A stretch of 64,000 nucleotides of DNA from contig MU394077.1 of assembly GCA_022578605.1 (NCBI GenBank), positions 186,001 to 250,000 on the forward strand, given 5' to 3'. Numbering within the stretch: the first letter of the stretch is position 1; each line of letters opens with the position of its first letter. Origin of the DNA: Camillea tinctor (Eukaryota; Ascomycota; Sordariomycetes; Xylariales; Xylariaceae). The position numbers were made by a program, and so were the translations under genes. Shown here one piece after another: positions 46,792 to 58,689 of this stretch. The notes below the pieces were generated by a model, which saw only the letters and a program-made list of their open reading frames with translations, was not told where the DNA came from and ran no database searches.

Positions 46792-49490
46792 TTAAAAAAC
46801 AACATCGGTGTGGTCGAATGCGCCATTGTGCATCTTATTCAAGTGTGCATAGCATTCGCTGCTCGTGTCGAAGGTGGCCATACACACCCAACAGATGTGC
46901 GCCTTGCAACCCCCACACGTCATGTGATTGCACCCTTCAGTTTTCTCGATCGCCGTCTTGCACCTGGCGCAGTCCTTGATCCCCAGCTCCTTCTTGACCT
47001 TCGCAAGTGCCTCGTAGCGGCCCGATGCGACCTCCTTATGATCTGCGCACGTGAGGCCAGGATGCAGACTATGGCAGCTAGTGCAAGTGGGTATCAGACA
47101 CTTAACACATGTGAAGACGGTAGGCGATGATGCCGTGCCCTCGACCATGGTGTTGGCGACTCGATAGATCTGACCGCAGTCGGGCGTCGAGCAATATCGG
47201 AAAATCGATGGGTGTTGACGAACGTATGAAGTAAATGATGCTTCCAAAACGCTCTCAAAGGCTGCCGAGGAGAGAAACTCTTGGATCTCAGAAAGGGCCA
47301 GCACCTTTTCACACCGACCCTCTCCTCCAATACAGGAAATGCAGAATTCGGTGGAGGCCGACGTCCCAGACCGGCACATATCGGCGAAACAGCCTGAGCA
47401 ATACACGTGGTTGCAAGACGTGCGGACTGGCTCGTCCGCTTCATTCCAACAGACCGAGCATTCTGTCTGGTCCGAGTTCGAGGATGTTGTCATGACCCCA
47501 ACCTGCCTACTGGCAATTACGGCCAAAGCCGCCTCGTAGTCCTCGTTGGTTCCGCCGATGAGGATACGTTTTGGCGTCGATGCGATATCGAAAGTTGCCT
47601 TGTTCTCTCCGAGGTGTACTGTGAGTGCCTTGAACCCACCCCGACAGGCCCACTGGAACTCGTCCGAGTTAAGTTTGATAACGTGGCTGTCGAGATTGCC
47701 TTCTTGTATCAACATCTCGAGCGCTTCCGTAGCCCGCTTACATCTCTCTTCAGTTCCAAAGAGTCTCAGTTGTGACCGACGCCTATCGCGCACGACGACA
47801 ACGCCGTGATCTTTCTCCACCTGCTTGAGCCTCTCAAATTCTTCTCCATTCCTTCCGAGGCTTGTGCTCCAAAGATCCTTCCCATCCTTTCTTGCTACCT
47901 CACCGTTTATGATGCGACCAAGAGCTTCCTTGGCTTGTGCCACGAGTTTGCTGTCCTCGCCCTCTAGTTTCAAGACTCGATATCTCTGCTGGGAAGGGTA
48001 CGCAGCGAAATAGACTTTATACCGGTTTTCCCAGGTAGGCGTCTGCGAGTTGAGTCGCTCACTGAGAACATCGTATATTCGGCTTGACACTTTGAATTTG
48101 GCCACCGTTATGAGCCCGACAGTCAGTCTCGCCGTTCTATTAAACGGCAATGACTTATTTTTCAGTGAAGATGCTGCCTCTCTCGCATGCGACTCGTCAA
48201 AGAAACGTGCCGACGCCTTGATACGCTTGCCATTGGGGTTAACAGATGCCTCCCACCACTCCAGAGGGCCAAACTTTGATAACATAGATTTAACTATGGT
48301 GGTAGAGTAGTCCATTTCTGTGTTGTAGGTCGGTTCTCCCATCACAACGTTACGGGGCTTGTGAAACTTTGGGATGGCCTGGTAGATATCTTGCTCTTCG
48401 ACCGTACCAGCTAAATCTGTCAACATAACCGTCCAAGCGTACGGGTTCCAATAATCGCTGCTCCCAGTTGGTTCCTTGGCCTTTACAGTGCAGCCAAGCA
48501 CTTTGTAATTGCCAGTATTAAATTGCTCGTAAACCTTCTGCGCGGCCTTTTGATATCCAAAGTTGAGCCATGCTGTACGAGTCGGCCGATGCCAAGAACA
48601 GTTCACCCTCCTGCAATCGACTCGGTGAAGGCCCGAGCCTCGGGGCATTGGAACAGCAATATGGACAGCCTCAATTTGCGAGAGGGTAGTGCAACAAACC
48701 GTCTGAGCAAAGGTAGGGTCTTCCACCTTGACATCGGCACTGCAACCCGCCATGCCTGGTTGTGCTATAACTCGAACATTGTCAGGCGAAACCACGACAT
48801 CTAGGCTTGATAACAAAGTAGCCACTGAAATCGGGGAGCTACCCGGGGGGAGTTTGTTAAGACGGATGGCGGAGAAATCAGATGGAAGAGAAATCTTGGA
48901 TATCTTTCCGCCATCTTCGAACTTGACTAAGGCACCTCCGAACTCTCGGGTCCAATCGTCGTGAAAATGTGCCTCCTGTAGCAAAGAAAGCCCGTTAGCT
49001 ACGGGTTAGACAAGACATAGGGACAGCGTACATTAGGGACTTCTTCGTCCAGCTCCCGGTTCTGTTTTCTTGCTCCCTCTAGGGTATCCAGCTTAGCGTG
49101 TGAATACGGACAGATATCGCCGTTTCTGCAGTACCCTTTTGCGAAGAACTGACAGGGCGTCTGAGACCGCGAATCCGCGCGAGGCTGTGGAACAGGCAAA
49201 GTATTGGCGGATGGCGGTGCCTTCGACGGTTCTTCATGTGGAAACGGACAGGAAGTTCCTCGAGTACAAGTACCACTTGCAAAATATCTGCAAGAAGGCT
49301 TTTTTGAATTTGATTCGGGTCTATGCCCTGTGCTCAAAGTGACATTGGATGATGGCGAAGATGAGGTGGATTCGTTTGGACGCTCATGGGTGAACTGGCA
49401 GGCATTGCCTTTTGAACAGATTCCAAGGACATAGAACCGGCATGGGTCCTTGAGGCTTTGACGGGCGGTGCTGGCCGATAACTTAGACAT
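46792..49490 (-). CDS. CCCH zinc-finger / RING-IBR-RING E3 ubiquitin ligase
   Basis: Two exons (49032-49490 and 46792-48975) give 880 residues. Three CCCH fingers of C-x7-C-x5-C-x3-H spacing occupy residues 17-35, 67-85 and 113-131, suited to RNA binding. A central region of about 500 residues has no domain I can name with certainty; parts resemble the RNA-binding segments of plant and fungal DEAH-helicase/RBR proteins. An RBR module starts at residue 659 (CSVCWNEADEPVRTSCNHVYC), continues through the IBR and ends with RING2 at 822 (CARCKTAIEKTEGCNHMTC). Cys835 in GCNHM is the expected catalytic cysteine that carries ubiquitin. This suggests an RNA-linked ubiquitin ligase; targets are unknown. 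It diverges from the mS35 gene. No helicase motifs are present. Confidence 0.88.
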
Positions 49491-50216
49491 TCTGATGGCG
49501 CGTTAATATATCCGTATCAACTGAGTAAGGTTTATTAATAAGTATGGCGATGTTGCTTGGAGATTTCTCTCCTCCTTTCCGTAGCTAACGCGTTTGCATC
49601 AAGCAAGCTGGTTGGATATGGTTAAGCATCCAATGGATTGTGCCTCAACCCCTCCTCTTCCCTTCTCCCTTTTTTTTCTTCTGTGTAACATTGACTTGTC
49701 ACCAGAGACATGCTTCCCATGGACAGGTAGGTAGCATATCGGGTTCGCGCAATTGGAAAGAAATAACTTGGTAGTTTTAAAATGTGGACTTGGGGGAAGA
49801 GATGAAGGAGAAAAAAAGAAAAGGAAAAGAAATACCTATTACCCTTTTTATTATTTTAGTTTCCAGGTGTTACGGTGAGGATATCCAAGTCGTAGCTACC
49901 TAGGTAGGTTATGTACATACAACAAGGTTTACTTACACAGCTACAAAGTTTCAACCTGCATGCAAGTTAAACCTAGGTTAGGTATGTCATTCTGATAGCT
50001 AAACCGGCTAACTATATGCGGTAAGGATTAAGCTTCACACTAGATCGTGATTGGCCAATAGATTCAAGCAGTTTTTTAAGCTAAAAAGACCCCGCTGAAA
50101 CTTGATACATAATCAATTTATTATTCCTAAGGTTATTGTAGTGAGGTTGAGAGAGAAACCCAAACTAATTCCTCCAGAGTCGCAAACCTCGACACCATTA
50201 CACCATTACGAACGGT
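49491..50216. other. Divergent promoter region, RBR ligase / mS35
   Basis: 726 bp separate the two start codons. It contains a palindromic double CCAAT box (50050-50059), purine-rich tracts (49795-49835) and TACCTAGGTA words (49898-49907). I see no gene. Confidence 0.6.
50050..50059. promoter_or_regulatory. Palindromic ATTGGCCAAT (two overlapping CCAAT boxes)
   Basis: This 10-bp perfect palindrome carries CCAAT on both strands about 160 bp upstream of the mS35 start. CCAAT is the site of the HAP/CBC complex, which in fungi controls many mitochondrial genes; the link to mS35 is inference. Confidence 0.45.
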
Positions 50217-51526
50217 ATGGCTTCTACAGTCCCGTCGCTGCGTCTATGCCTGCGCACCTTCAGACAACCTCGCAGCTTGACCTCGCGCTACCTCTACCTC
50301 CCCACCACCACAACCACAAACATAACCACAACTACACCTACCAGAATAATAAGAACAAGAACCTTCTCCACCACGCCTGTGCCATGGCGCCCCGCTTCCA
50401 AGAAAGACGACATAGACAAGCTCGAAGAAGAATTAGAGGAGGAATATGAAGATAATTTCGCCAGCATACCTGAGATGCAGCGCCTGTACCGCGACGCCGG
50501 CAAGGGGCGTGACAATGAGGTCGACAGCTTGACGAAACTCCAAGAACAAACCACAGGAGTCATCAACGAGTCCGTCGCCAACATGTTACGCTTGCCCAGA
50601 ATGAACCTGAAACGTAGTTTCTGGAACGAAGAGGAAGAAGACCCCGAGCTGATCACCGACGAGTTGAACGAGGACGAGTTCGACGAGGACGATGTCCCCA
50701 GTTTGGCCCACGGCAAGCTCGAGGAGATCCGCGAGTACAGAGAATACGCCCGTCTCGCCGCTTGGGAGATGCCTCTGCTCTCCAGTGAGTGACAACTACT
50801 GTAATCTGATTTATTCTCTGCCACATAGCAACCAATGCGGGACACTAAATACTCCCGTGTGAGCAGAGCTAGCAAGACCCTTTGAGCCGCCCTCGATGGA
50901 GGAGCCTCTCCGGTTCCGGTACACCACTTACATGGGCGAATTCCACCCGGCCGAGAACAAGGTCGTTGTCGAGTTCTCCCCCTCGGACATGCCCCTGGAC
51001 GACGATCAGAGGCTCAAGCTGGCAAAACTCCTGGGTCCGCGCTTCAACCCCTACACGGGCGTCGCCAAGATGAGCTGCGAGCAGTTCGAGCACCAGGCCC
51101 AGAACAAGCGCTATCTCGGGGATCTAGTCAACAAGCTGCTCGAACAGGCAAAGGTATGTTCGCCCCGACATCATTACATACGAGTCATATATAATCACCA
51201 AGCTAACAATTTCAACCTCGTAGGACCCGACTGATATGTTCAAGGACCTGCCACTGGACACCCGCCACACCAAGATCAAGACAAAGCCCCATTTCCCCGT
51301 CGAATGGCGCATGTCAGAAGAGCGGAAGCAGTTCCTCGCCCAGGCGCGGGAGGCTTCCCTGTTGATCGACCAGCAGAAGGAGAAGGAGAACAAGATCATC
51401 GACGGCGCCCAGTCCATCCAGCAATTCTTCGACCAAGTCGCCGAGAAGGAGAAGTTGCCGGAGCGCATCACCGCCGCCCTCGAGAGGAAGATGCCGTCAA
51501 TGACGCCGAGACCGGGGTTTCGATAA
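50217..51526 (+). CDS. RSM24: Mitochondrial small ribosomal subunit protein mS35 (Rsm24)
   Basis: Three exons (50217-50784, 50867-51153, 51224-51526) give 385 residues. The N-terminus is rich in Arg, Ser and Thr with almost no acid (RLCLRTFRQPRSLTSRYLYL), a typical matrix presequence. The mS35 core includes WEMPLLSKLARPFEPP, rebuilt across intron 1, then RFRYTTYMGEFHPAENKVVVEF and KLAKLLGPRFNPYTGVAKMSCEQF. The protein is a peripheral component of the mitoribosomal small subunit. Acidic stretches (EEELEEEYEDN, DELNEDEFDEDD) lie in the middle. The start at 50217 is the first ATG that gives the presequence. Confidence 0.92.
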
Positions 51527-53552
51527 TGAGTGAGGGAGAGAAAGACTCGGATCGGAAAGAGAGATAAAGCGGAAGGAGGAGGAAAAGGGAAATGTACCAC
51601 CAGTGTCATAAGGCGCGCGCACGCACACATACATTACCATGTAGAAACCCCCAAGAACTAGCTGCCTCGGAAGCATACCGCGGTTCAGTTCAAGGAAGTA
51701 GATGAGAGAGTGAGAGAGAGAGAAAGGGGGTATATATATACACAAGACAGAAGCGGTTGTATGTATATATGTGTACCTATACCAGGGAAAAAAGACTTAA
51801 CGGGAAGAGAAAATACAACAAAACATGCTACATATATATCGACCTTATCCATCTACAAGTACATAACCTATATTAAGAAATGAAATATGCCACATGTGGC
51901 TGCTTTTACGTACCTAATATTGAACGAAATATAACCTAACTACCTAGGCGTGTTTACCTTGTACGTTACATAATTACATTGTATCGTGTGTGCCCTACCT
52001 CTCTTTTTTACTCCTAATATCTCATATCCTATTATCCGTACCATCGCCTATACCACAGACCTATTAGCAGTAAAGCCCAGATGTGTTCAGCTAAAAAGGT
52101 GTTAAAAGGGTGATGTATGAAGCAACAGCTTTACGACAGAGAGGGAAAAGCTCAGCTACTCACTCGTTTATGACTTGTATCTTTTATTCCCCTTCCCTGT
52201 TCTGAGGAAGAGAGAAACAATGATATAGGAAAGGGGGACGTAACGCCAAATGCCAGTCACAAACAATAGACAAAAAGCAGGAGGGCCTTTCAGGGAAATT
52301 CTATTTCTTAAAAACCCCTATGCAACATGCACGCACATCTCTTATTCTTCTTTTTAAAAAACATATCTTCTTCGCTCTGTTGAACTCTTCTAATCCTTCA
52401 GCTCTCTCGCTCTCACCCACCCACACATATATATACATAAAACACACCCTAACGTATATATTCACATATTCCTCGCTCTCTTCCCCCTTGACTCGTTTAA
52501 TTTCTTATTTCTCCCAATCTCTTCTCTCATTCCCCTCCTCCTCTCTCCTCGGCCTTCACTTATGTATCCACCTTGTCTTGTCTCTCCTCCCCCCTTTTCT
52601 GATCCTCTCACTCGCTCCGCAGCTCTTACACCTTACCCTTATCCTTCCCCCCTTTACTCTCTCCTCTCTCTTTTCCCATCGCACAATTAAATTTTTCAAA
52701 TCAATAAATCAAGAGCCACTTCCAAAAAAGTATTTCTTTTTGAAAGATGAAAAAAAAGATAATGATAATCCCCAGAAAAGAAGTATCAACAACAATAATA
52801 AAAGGAATAATCAAAAAGGATGATAATAATAGTAATAAAATAGACAGTGCTTTCTTGTTCTTTAATGAAAAAAAAAAATAATAAAAATAAAATAATAAAC
52901 AGACATCAAATATCAGAGAGCCACCCAATCCCATTTTTTCTTCTTTAAAACAGAGGGGAAGAAAAAAAAAAACCTTTATTTCCCCCCTTATCCCTATCCT
53001 TACCTCCCTCACCCTCTTTTTATTCCTCTTTTCCCGGGAGTGTAGTGTCCTTAAAAAAAAGGGAGGGAGAACAGGAAAAAAAAGTTCATCTCCTCAAGGA
53101 AAAAAAAAAAAAAAAGACTGAAACTCTGACTTGATATATCTCTTTTTAAACGTAAGCAGCATCTTTTCTTGTTTCCAGTTATCTACTTAATGCTTTCTTT
53201 ATTTATTTTTATTCCTCCGTCATAATTCTTCAGTGGCTAGGATAACCTTAGCTACGGTTTGTCCGCGGACGATAGTCATCGGGGGACGCTTCCTCAAGCG
53301 ACACCGTGCTTGTCGTAGTGGTTGTGGTGATAATGATGGCCCTTTCGCTTTCTCTTGTTTTTCTTCTGGCTCTTGGAGCAGTGGAGTTGGCGACTCTTGT
53401 CGTCGCTGATCTGGCTGCGTCTGGGTACACTGGTAAGGACGACGTCGCGAAAAATGAGGTGGAGGACGATAATGGGATTTAAATTGGGGGTTGGATTTTT
53501 TGGATCTTAATCTTGATCTTGGTGCTATTACTGAACCCACTCGGAAACATAA
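51527..53552. other. Convergent intergenic region
   Basis: About 2 kb lies between the mS35 and RasGAP 3' ends, with pyrimidine-rich (52400-52700) and A-rich (52730-53120) stretches including several A8-A16 runs. A 106-codon minus-strand frame at 53220-53540 starts 12 bp after the RasGAP stop. It is basic and proline-rich and has no known motif; I regard it as 3' UTR. Confidence 0.55.
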
Positions 53553-56500
53553 CTAGTGTCTCGAGCTGGTACTATCGTTCTGCTGCCACGACTCCGAGAA
53601 GGCTCCGAGAATGCCCTTATTGGCCTTGTCTTCCTTGCTCTCCTTGTGCTTTTCGCGTAGTGTCGATGGCATAGAGTGGGAGGAATGGGAGGAGTGAGAG
53701 GAATGTTCCTTACCCTTCTTGCCAATTAGGCCACTGAGGAAAGTCCGAGGATCCCTCGCGTTCTTGCTCTTAAAACGGAGATTTGCTAATGGATTTGTCA
53801 AATCTGAACTATCCGACGCGTTGCGATGCGATCCGCCGAAATTCCGAAATCCTGATCTATCTCCGCTGTCGTGTTCGCTTCCGGATGAGCCTGGAGGCCG
53901 ATACGGATCGGGCTCTGCCCAGGCATGTGCCGTTGTTCCGAAGGGTTGGTTTCCCGAATCGATCAAAGACGCCTTCTCCAAACTCTCTGCTAGATCATCG
54001 GAAATCACTGATTCATTTTCTATCCGATGCACTTCTATCTTTTGGAGACATTCATCGGAACGCTCCTGAAGTCCGACGCATATAAGATGAAATTCCGCGA
54101 GTTCGCCTTCAAATGCTTGTGGCTCCGCGGCGGATGCATGGTACGCCTCGAGCCAAAGCTTGACCAAGGCTGCATAATTTCTCTGATGATCAATAAGGTA
54201 TGGAAGGGAGGGGAATCCCTCCCTAGAGACAGGAGACATCCGGCCAAGAATGGTGATGGGAGTTGAATAAGAAGCAGGTAGAGTGAAGACGCCACGCTCA
54301 GTGGGTATAGAGCACATTTGGTCAATATAATCCTTGAAGGATTGCCTGTAAATGCTTAGAAACTTATTCATAGGCTCCATCCAGCTCTCCTTCTTTCCAA
54401 AGCTGGTCAGATTTGCCAACGCTTGCAGTCCTTTCGCGATGAGCGTCAGGGTTCGCTGAGCCCGTGGCCGCGGGTGATCCCGCAACAGACCGAAAAGTTT
54501 CGGGTTCAGAATAGCAGGGCAGATGAACCGAAGGAACAAGAAACCAGAGACGCTGGTGTAGTTAACGGTGCGGAGGAAATCACCATACCGGTCCTCGGCG
54601 ACGGCCCGAACATACTTCAGAACTTGTCGAAGCTCGGGCGGTAGTTTCGTCGCAGAGACAGATATACACTCCCATATTTCCGTCGTTAGCTGCATCAACA
54701 GACTCCAATGTGATTGCATGTCATCTGGGTTTTGGATCCTGCTCGGGTCAACCTCGCAATCCGGGTTGGCTTCATTAATCTCATAGATCTTCTCACTCAG
54801 AATATCCTCAAGGTATTCCTTGCCCAACCGCCGCATGTGGAATTCCAGGGCCTGTGTCAGCAGGGTATTTCCCCGAAACAGCAGGTTCGCCTCACCAGCC
54901 AGCGATTTACCCATGTCGCGTACGATTTGTTCCCTATCGCTCGCAGAATTCGAAGACTCGTTCGATTTTATCCGTCGACTATAGCGTAACCTCTTCATGC
55001 TATTCTGGCTCCCTATACCATCAATTTCGTCCTCCACTAGCGCCATAAGCCATTCGTGGGCAGTTCCTGACACCTGGAAGATGTTCAGGAATGTTTCGGC
55101 AAGACGCCTCATGACGGATGGCATGGCATGGGCGATCTGGCCGGTTAAGCCGGTGGTAAACTTATGCAGAAGCTCAGATAGTGGCTTGTAGTCTTCCGAC
55201 GTGAGAACAACAAGCTCATCATGATTGACCTTCACAAATACGCTTCCAATCGCTGTAGACTTCTCGTCATAAACCGGAAACCATTGCTCGTGATCCTTTG
55301 CCCGTTCAATTCGTTCTAAAGGCACCTCGGTAGTTCCACAAATAACTTCCGTCGGATTTGCATTTTTCGCAAGACCTACCTTGGCTTGGAGTTGGTGAAA
55401 AGAGGTCTCCAAGTTTTCCTCTACTCTCTTGAGTATAATAGACAGGTAGGGCAAAGCAGAGGGCAGTTCGGTAAATTGAGCGTTCTCACGCCAAAATGGA
55501 TTCTTGGTATCGAACTGTGTGGTAGTCCGAGACCGAACTTCGCCGTCAAGAATGACCTCAGCTAGATAGTTCCCTATTAGGGGATCTCGGTCTTTGATAT
55601 GACGCTCATTTTGGTCTTGCAGGGTAGACGGTCTCCGCAAGATTTTGGCCTCGGTCACTCTCACCTCGATGGTCTTTTCCACACGGAATAACTGCCCGTC
55701 AAACGCCTCGTCGGCATCGAGCATCTCTTTCACTTGGTCTGAGGATGAATCGATACAATACAGGTCCGGGACCGTGAACGCTCTTAGCAGGACGAACCAT
55801 ACTTCAAAGAGCACCCTGGAGTCGAGGGCGAGATATACGGGACGGAATATCGAGAGCTGGGTCGATGCGGACGAGTAAATGGGGAAAATGGCGATGCAAT
55901 ATTCTTCATCCAAGACTGATTTATCCAACTGCTGCACAGCAGAGCGCGACAGCTGAGTCAGCTCGATGACGGACAGCACGGCCACGTCGTTCTCGGTCAT
56001 GAGCTTGAACTGCCCGTTATCCTGTAGCATGCAAGACACCCCCCTCCACGATGTCGATCCCGAGCGGAGATCTTTCGTGGATGGGCGCCTTACTATAGCG
56101 CGAGGTGACGTAGCAGCACCTTTGTCCCACAACATGACCCTGCCCACTTTGATAATAGCAGCATCCTTGGACAGGGAGGCGGCGGCGGAAGAGCCCCTCC
56201 TTCTGGTATCGGATTTAGCGGTCCCGGGAGAACCTCCTCCCCTGCCGTGAACAGCTTTTATGGTACTGGGTCGAAGTTGCTGCCAGCAAAGTAAGCTAGC
56301 GAGCCACAGATCCAACTCGTGTGGTGCGAGAGGCCGTAAAAGCAGCTCTGCGCCGACTACGGGGCTATACAGTTCCAAACATTTCGCGCCATTATCGGCG
56401 CAGTCGACAGGGAGAACCCTGCAACCTCGAAGATCAGCCATAATCACGACCTGAAGCGGTCCATTCTGGCCAGCATCGAACAGCAAACTCCCTTTGTCCT

Positions 56501-57560
56501 CGTCGATGTAGCAAACACCCAGGTACCAAGGACCATTGGGCTCATTCTGGTATTCCACTTCTCCTTTCATGCGGCCACATAATGTTTTCATTAGTAGCAG
56601 AATTTTGTTCGCATCATTCGTAGGCACGGGCAGTGGGAGCGAATCCACCGTGGGAGGCGGTGACACCAAAGGCGAGGTGGGACGGGAAGAAGCCCGCTTG
56701 AGAAGACGCCGATTGGACTTCTTTTCTTTGTTAGACGAGACAGTGATTTTAAGCTCTGGCGTTCTCGACTGGCCCAGGGTCGGAAAGGGAACCGATTCGA
56801 GGACGGTGGGCGGTGGGCGGACGTCAATGTCGGTGAACGGCTGCGAACCTGCGGAGAAGGATCCTACCCTATGGCGATTATCAGTTGAAGAGGGTGCTGC
56901 TGTTTGTTGCCGCAATGCGAGGGTCCCATCCATAGTATGCGTCCGCGGTCTTGAGGCAGCGGTGGCGGCAGTGATATTTGCCGCATTTGCTGCAGCAGCA
57001 GTAGCAGCAGCAGTAGCAGTAGCAGCAGAAGTAGAAGTAGAAGTGGCAGTAGCCGCTGTAGTGGTAGGAGTAGTAGTGGTGTTAGCATACGAAGCAGGTG
57101 CCACAGCTGAAGTAGTAGAAGTAGCGGTAGAGGCAGTCCTCTGCGGTGGGCTGGAGGAACCGCTGTCGTAGGATCCACGGCCATGTTGCTGCTGTTTTTG
57201 TTCGTTAAATACCACCCCTTGGCGTCGCCGTTCCCCAGCCGGTACGGCACGCGGCGGGCTCTTCCGGGGCGAGCTGGCGCCTTGGGTTCGGTCAGGCTGT
57301 GAAGTGTTTGCGTCGGTAGAAGCGTGACCATTCTCGGCGGGCTCAGGTGTAACGGTGCGTATAGTGTTCTGCATGTTGATATTGGGTTTACAATTGGCGC
57401 GCGTATTTTTATTGGCCCCTTTGTCGGTGCCCTGTGGTATCGTGTCTCCTGAGGGTGGTGGGCTCCGTGGCCAGTCGGCCGGGCTACCGTTATGGCCAGC
57501 CCGAGTCTTTCCCTCCATCTTGGGCGGAGGGATGCCGTTCAGGCTTTGTTTCGACGGCAT
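53553..57560 (-). CDS. PH-C2-RasGAP protein, Bud2/Cla2-like
   Basis: One uninterrupted frame encodes 1335 residues. The N-terminal 300 are disordered, with a Thr/Ala/Ser-rich tract encoded by AGC/AGT-type triplet repeats (about 135-210). A PH-like region spans about 318-430, a C2 domain about 633-760 and the RasGAP domain about 800-1100. The GAP arginine finger is Arg896 in LLFRGNTLLTQ, and the second signature reads FLFLRFICPAILNPKLFGLL. The C-terminus has a His-Ser repeat (HSSHSSHSSHS). The order C2 then GAP and the LQALANLTSFGKKESWMEPMN segment resemble Bud2/Cla2, the GAP for the polarity GTPase Rsr1/Bud1; other fungal RasGAPs (Ira, Gap1) cannot be excluded. I start at ATG 57560 (MPSKQSLNG). 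Confidence 0.9.
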   Translation of the reverse strand: MPSKQSLNGIPPPKMEGKTRAGHNGSPADWPRSPPPSGDTIPQGTDKGANKNTRANCKPNINMQNTIRTVTPEPAENGHASTDANTSQPDRTQGASSPRKSPPRAVPAGERRRQGVVFNEQKQQQHGRGSYDSGSSSPPQRTASTATSTTSAVAPASYANTTTTPTTTAATATSTSTSAATATAAATAAAANAANITAATAASRPRTHTMDGTLALRQQTAAPSSTDNRHRVGSFSAGSQPFTDIDVRPPPTVLESVPFPTLGQSRTPELKITVSSNKEKKSNRRLLKRASSRPTSPLVSPPPTVDSLPLPVPTNDANKILLLMKTLCGRMKGEVEYQNEPNGPWYLGVCYIDEDKGSLLFDAGQNGPLQVVIMADLRGCRVLPVDCADNGAKCLELYSPVVGAELLLRPLAPHELDLWLASLLCWQQLRPSTIKAVHGRGGGSPGTAKSDTRRRGSSAAASLSKDAAIIKVGRVMLWDKGAATSPRAIVRRPSTKDLRSGSTSWRGVSCMLQDNGQFKLMTENDVAVLSVIELTQLSRSAVQQLDKSVLDEEYCIAIFPIYSSASTQLSIFRPVYLALDSRVLFEVWFVLLRAFTVPDLYCIDSSSDQVKEMLDADEAFDGQLFRVEKTIEVRVTEAKILRRPSTLQDQNERHIKDRDPLIGNYLAEVILDGEVRSRTTTQFDTKNPFWRENAQFTELPSALPYLSIILKRVEENLETSFHQLQAKVGLAKNANPTEVICGTTEVPLERIERAKDHEQWFPVYDEKSTAIGSVFVKVNHDELVVLTSEDYKPLSELLHKFTTGLTGQIAHAMPSVMRRLAETFLNIFQVSGTAHEWLMALVEDEIDGIGSQNSMKRLRYSRRIKSNESSNSASDREQIVRDMGKSLAGEANLLFRGNTLLTQALEFHMRRLGKEYLEDILSEKIYEINEANPDCEVDPSRIQNPDDMQSHWSLLMQLTTEIWECISVSATKLPPELRQVLKYVRAVAEDRYGDFLRTVNYTSVSGFLFLRFICPAILNPKLFGLLRDHPRPRAQRTLTLIAKGLQALANLTSFGKKESWMEPMNKFLSIYRQSFKDYIDQMCSIPTERGVFTLPASYSTPITILGRMSPVSREGFPSLPYLIDHQRNYAALVKLWLEAYHASAAEPQAFEGELAEFHLICVGLQERSDECLQKIEVHRIENESVISDDLAESLEKASLIDSGNQPFGTTAHAWAEPDPYRPPGSSGSEHDSGDRSGFRNFGGSHRNASDSSDLTNPLANLRFKSKNARDPRTFLSGLIGKKGKEHSSHSSHSSHSMPSTLREKHKESKEDKANKGILGAFSESWQQNDSTSSRH

Positions 57561-58653
57561 TCAGAGCGAAGCTAATGGGCATTGAGCGGCAGGCGGGTTG
57601 GTTTCGCACGGCTAAGCAGCAAAAAAAGAGAAAGCAATAATAGCAAGGATGATAATAATAACAACAGTAACAAGGCGCTATGTCGTGCGGTTGGTGGTTA
57701 CGATGTATGTTGGACGGCCATCCACCTCTTTTCTGCAGCAAGATACCGAAAACCCAAAGTTTGGAAGCGAAGATTGTCTCGTCATGAACAGGCTGCAGGG
57801 ATCGTGTTGTTCAGCGGCCATCGGAGGGAAAGCAGCATTCTAAGGCGGATTAAAGCGAAAGGTCGACTTTGTGCGGCTTGGGGAGAAGCAAGCTACGCAG
57901 GTTACCGGCGTGGACGGCGCATGATACGACAACAATCGGTCTTGCGTATACTGATTTCTTTCTTTCTCTGCCTTTCTCCGTCCCTTTTACCCCTCTAGGT
58001 TCTGGAGTCTATGGGGATTTCCAGCAAGATATAATGTAGGCTATAGGTACTTGGTTCTCGTGGTAATGCAGCAAGCAGTTGGATAAAGCCTTCTCTCACT
58101 CACTCATATACACACGCACACACGCCCTCTCTCTTTCTCTGTCTGTCTGCCTGTCTGTCTGGCGTGTTGCAGCACGTGGGATGGCAAAAAGAGTCAGGGA
58201 TCACAGTAGACGGTGAGCTGTCAGGAGCTAGGGTTGGTTGGTGGTGGTTTGTCGCATTGGGGAAAAAAGAACCGGCAGGGTGTGGTGTCGTTGTTTGACT
58301 CGTTCGTTGGCTATGCGCAGCGAAGGTCGGAGTATTATCTGCAGGAGAGCTGAGTATGCGAACCACTGAGGAGACGAGGATTCGAACAGTCAAGTCTTAG
58401 GTTGTTTTTTTAAGAGGGTCGAGACGGAAGGCTACCGGGTAGAATGTCCTAGGAAGAAGAGTTGTCGGCCACGAATGGGGGCGATACCGCAGGAAGAATT
58501 GGTAAATGCGGTGGTGTTGGTGGTGGGAGTGGTGGTAGTAGTAATGGTGGTGGTGGGAGTAGTGACGGTACTGGTTGGTAGCGATAGCGGTAATGGTAGG
58601 TAAATAGGTGTTGTTGGTGGAAATGGTGTAATATGGTTATGGTTTATGGTGGT

Positions 58654-58689
58654 GGTGGTTGTGGTGGTTGTGGTGGTTGTGGTGGTTGT
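58654..58689. repeat. 9-bp minisatellite GGTGGTTGT x4
   Basis: Four perfect copies of GGTGGTTGT follow a GGT run and precede more GGT-rich sequence. On the plus strand it is strongly G/T-skewed. Confidence 0.9.

Noticed and set aside
53220..53540. A basic, proline-rich 106-codon frame after the RasGAP stop
   Set aside because: No domain, low-complexity composition, and a position in the expected 3' UTR. I found no splice or frameshift that joins it convincingly to the GAP.
58366..58395. A B-box-like GTTCGAATCC on the minus strand, as a tRNA
   Set aside because: No A box or cloverleaf arms at the right distances. I saw no supportable tRNA gene in the window.
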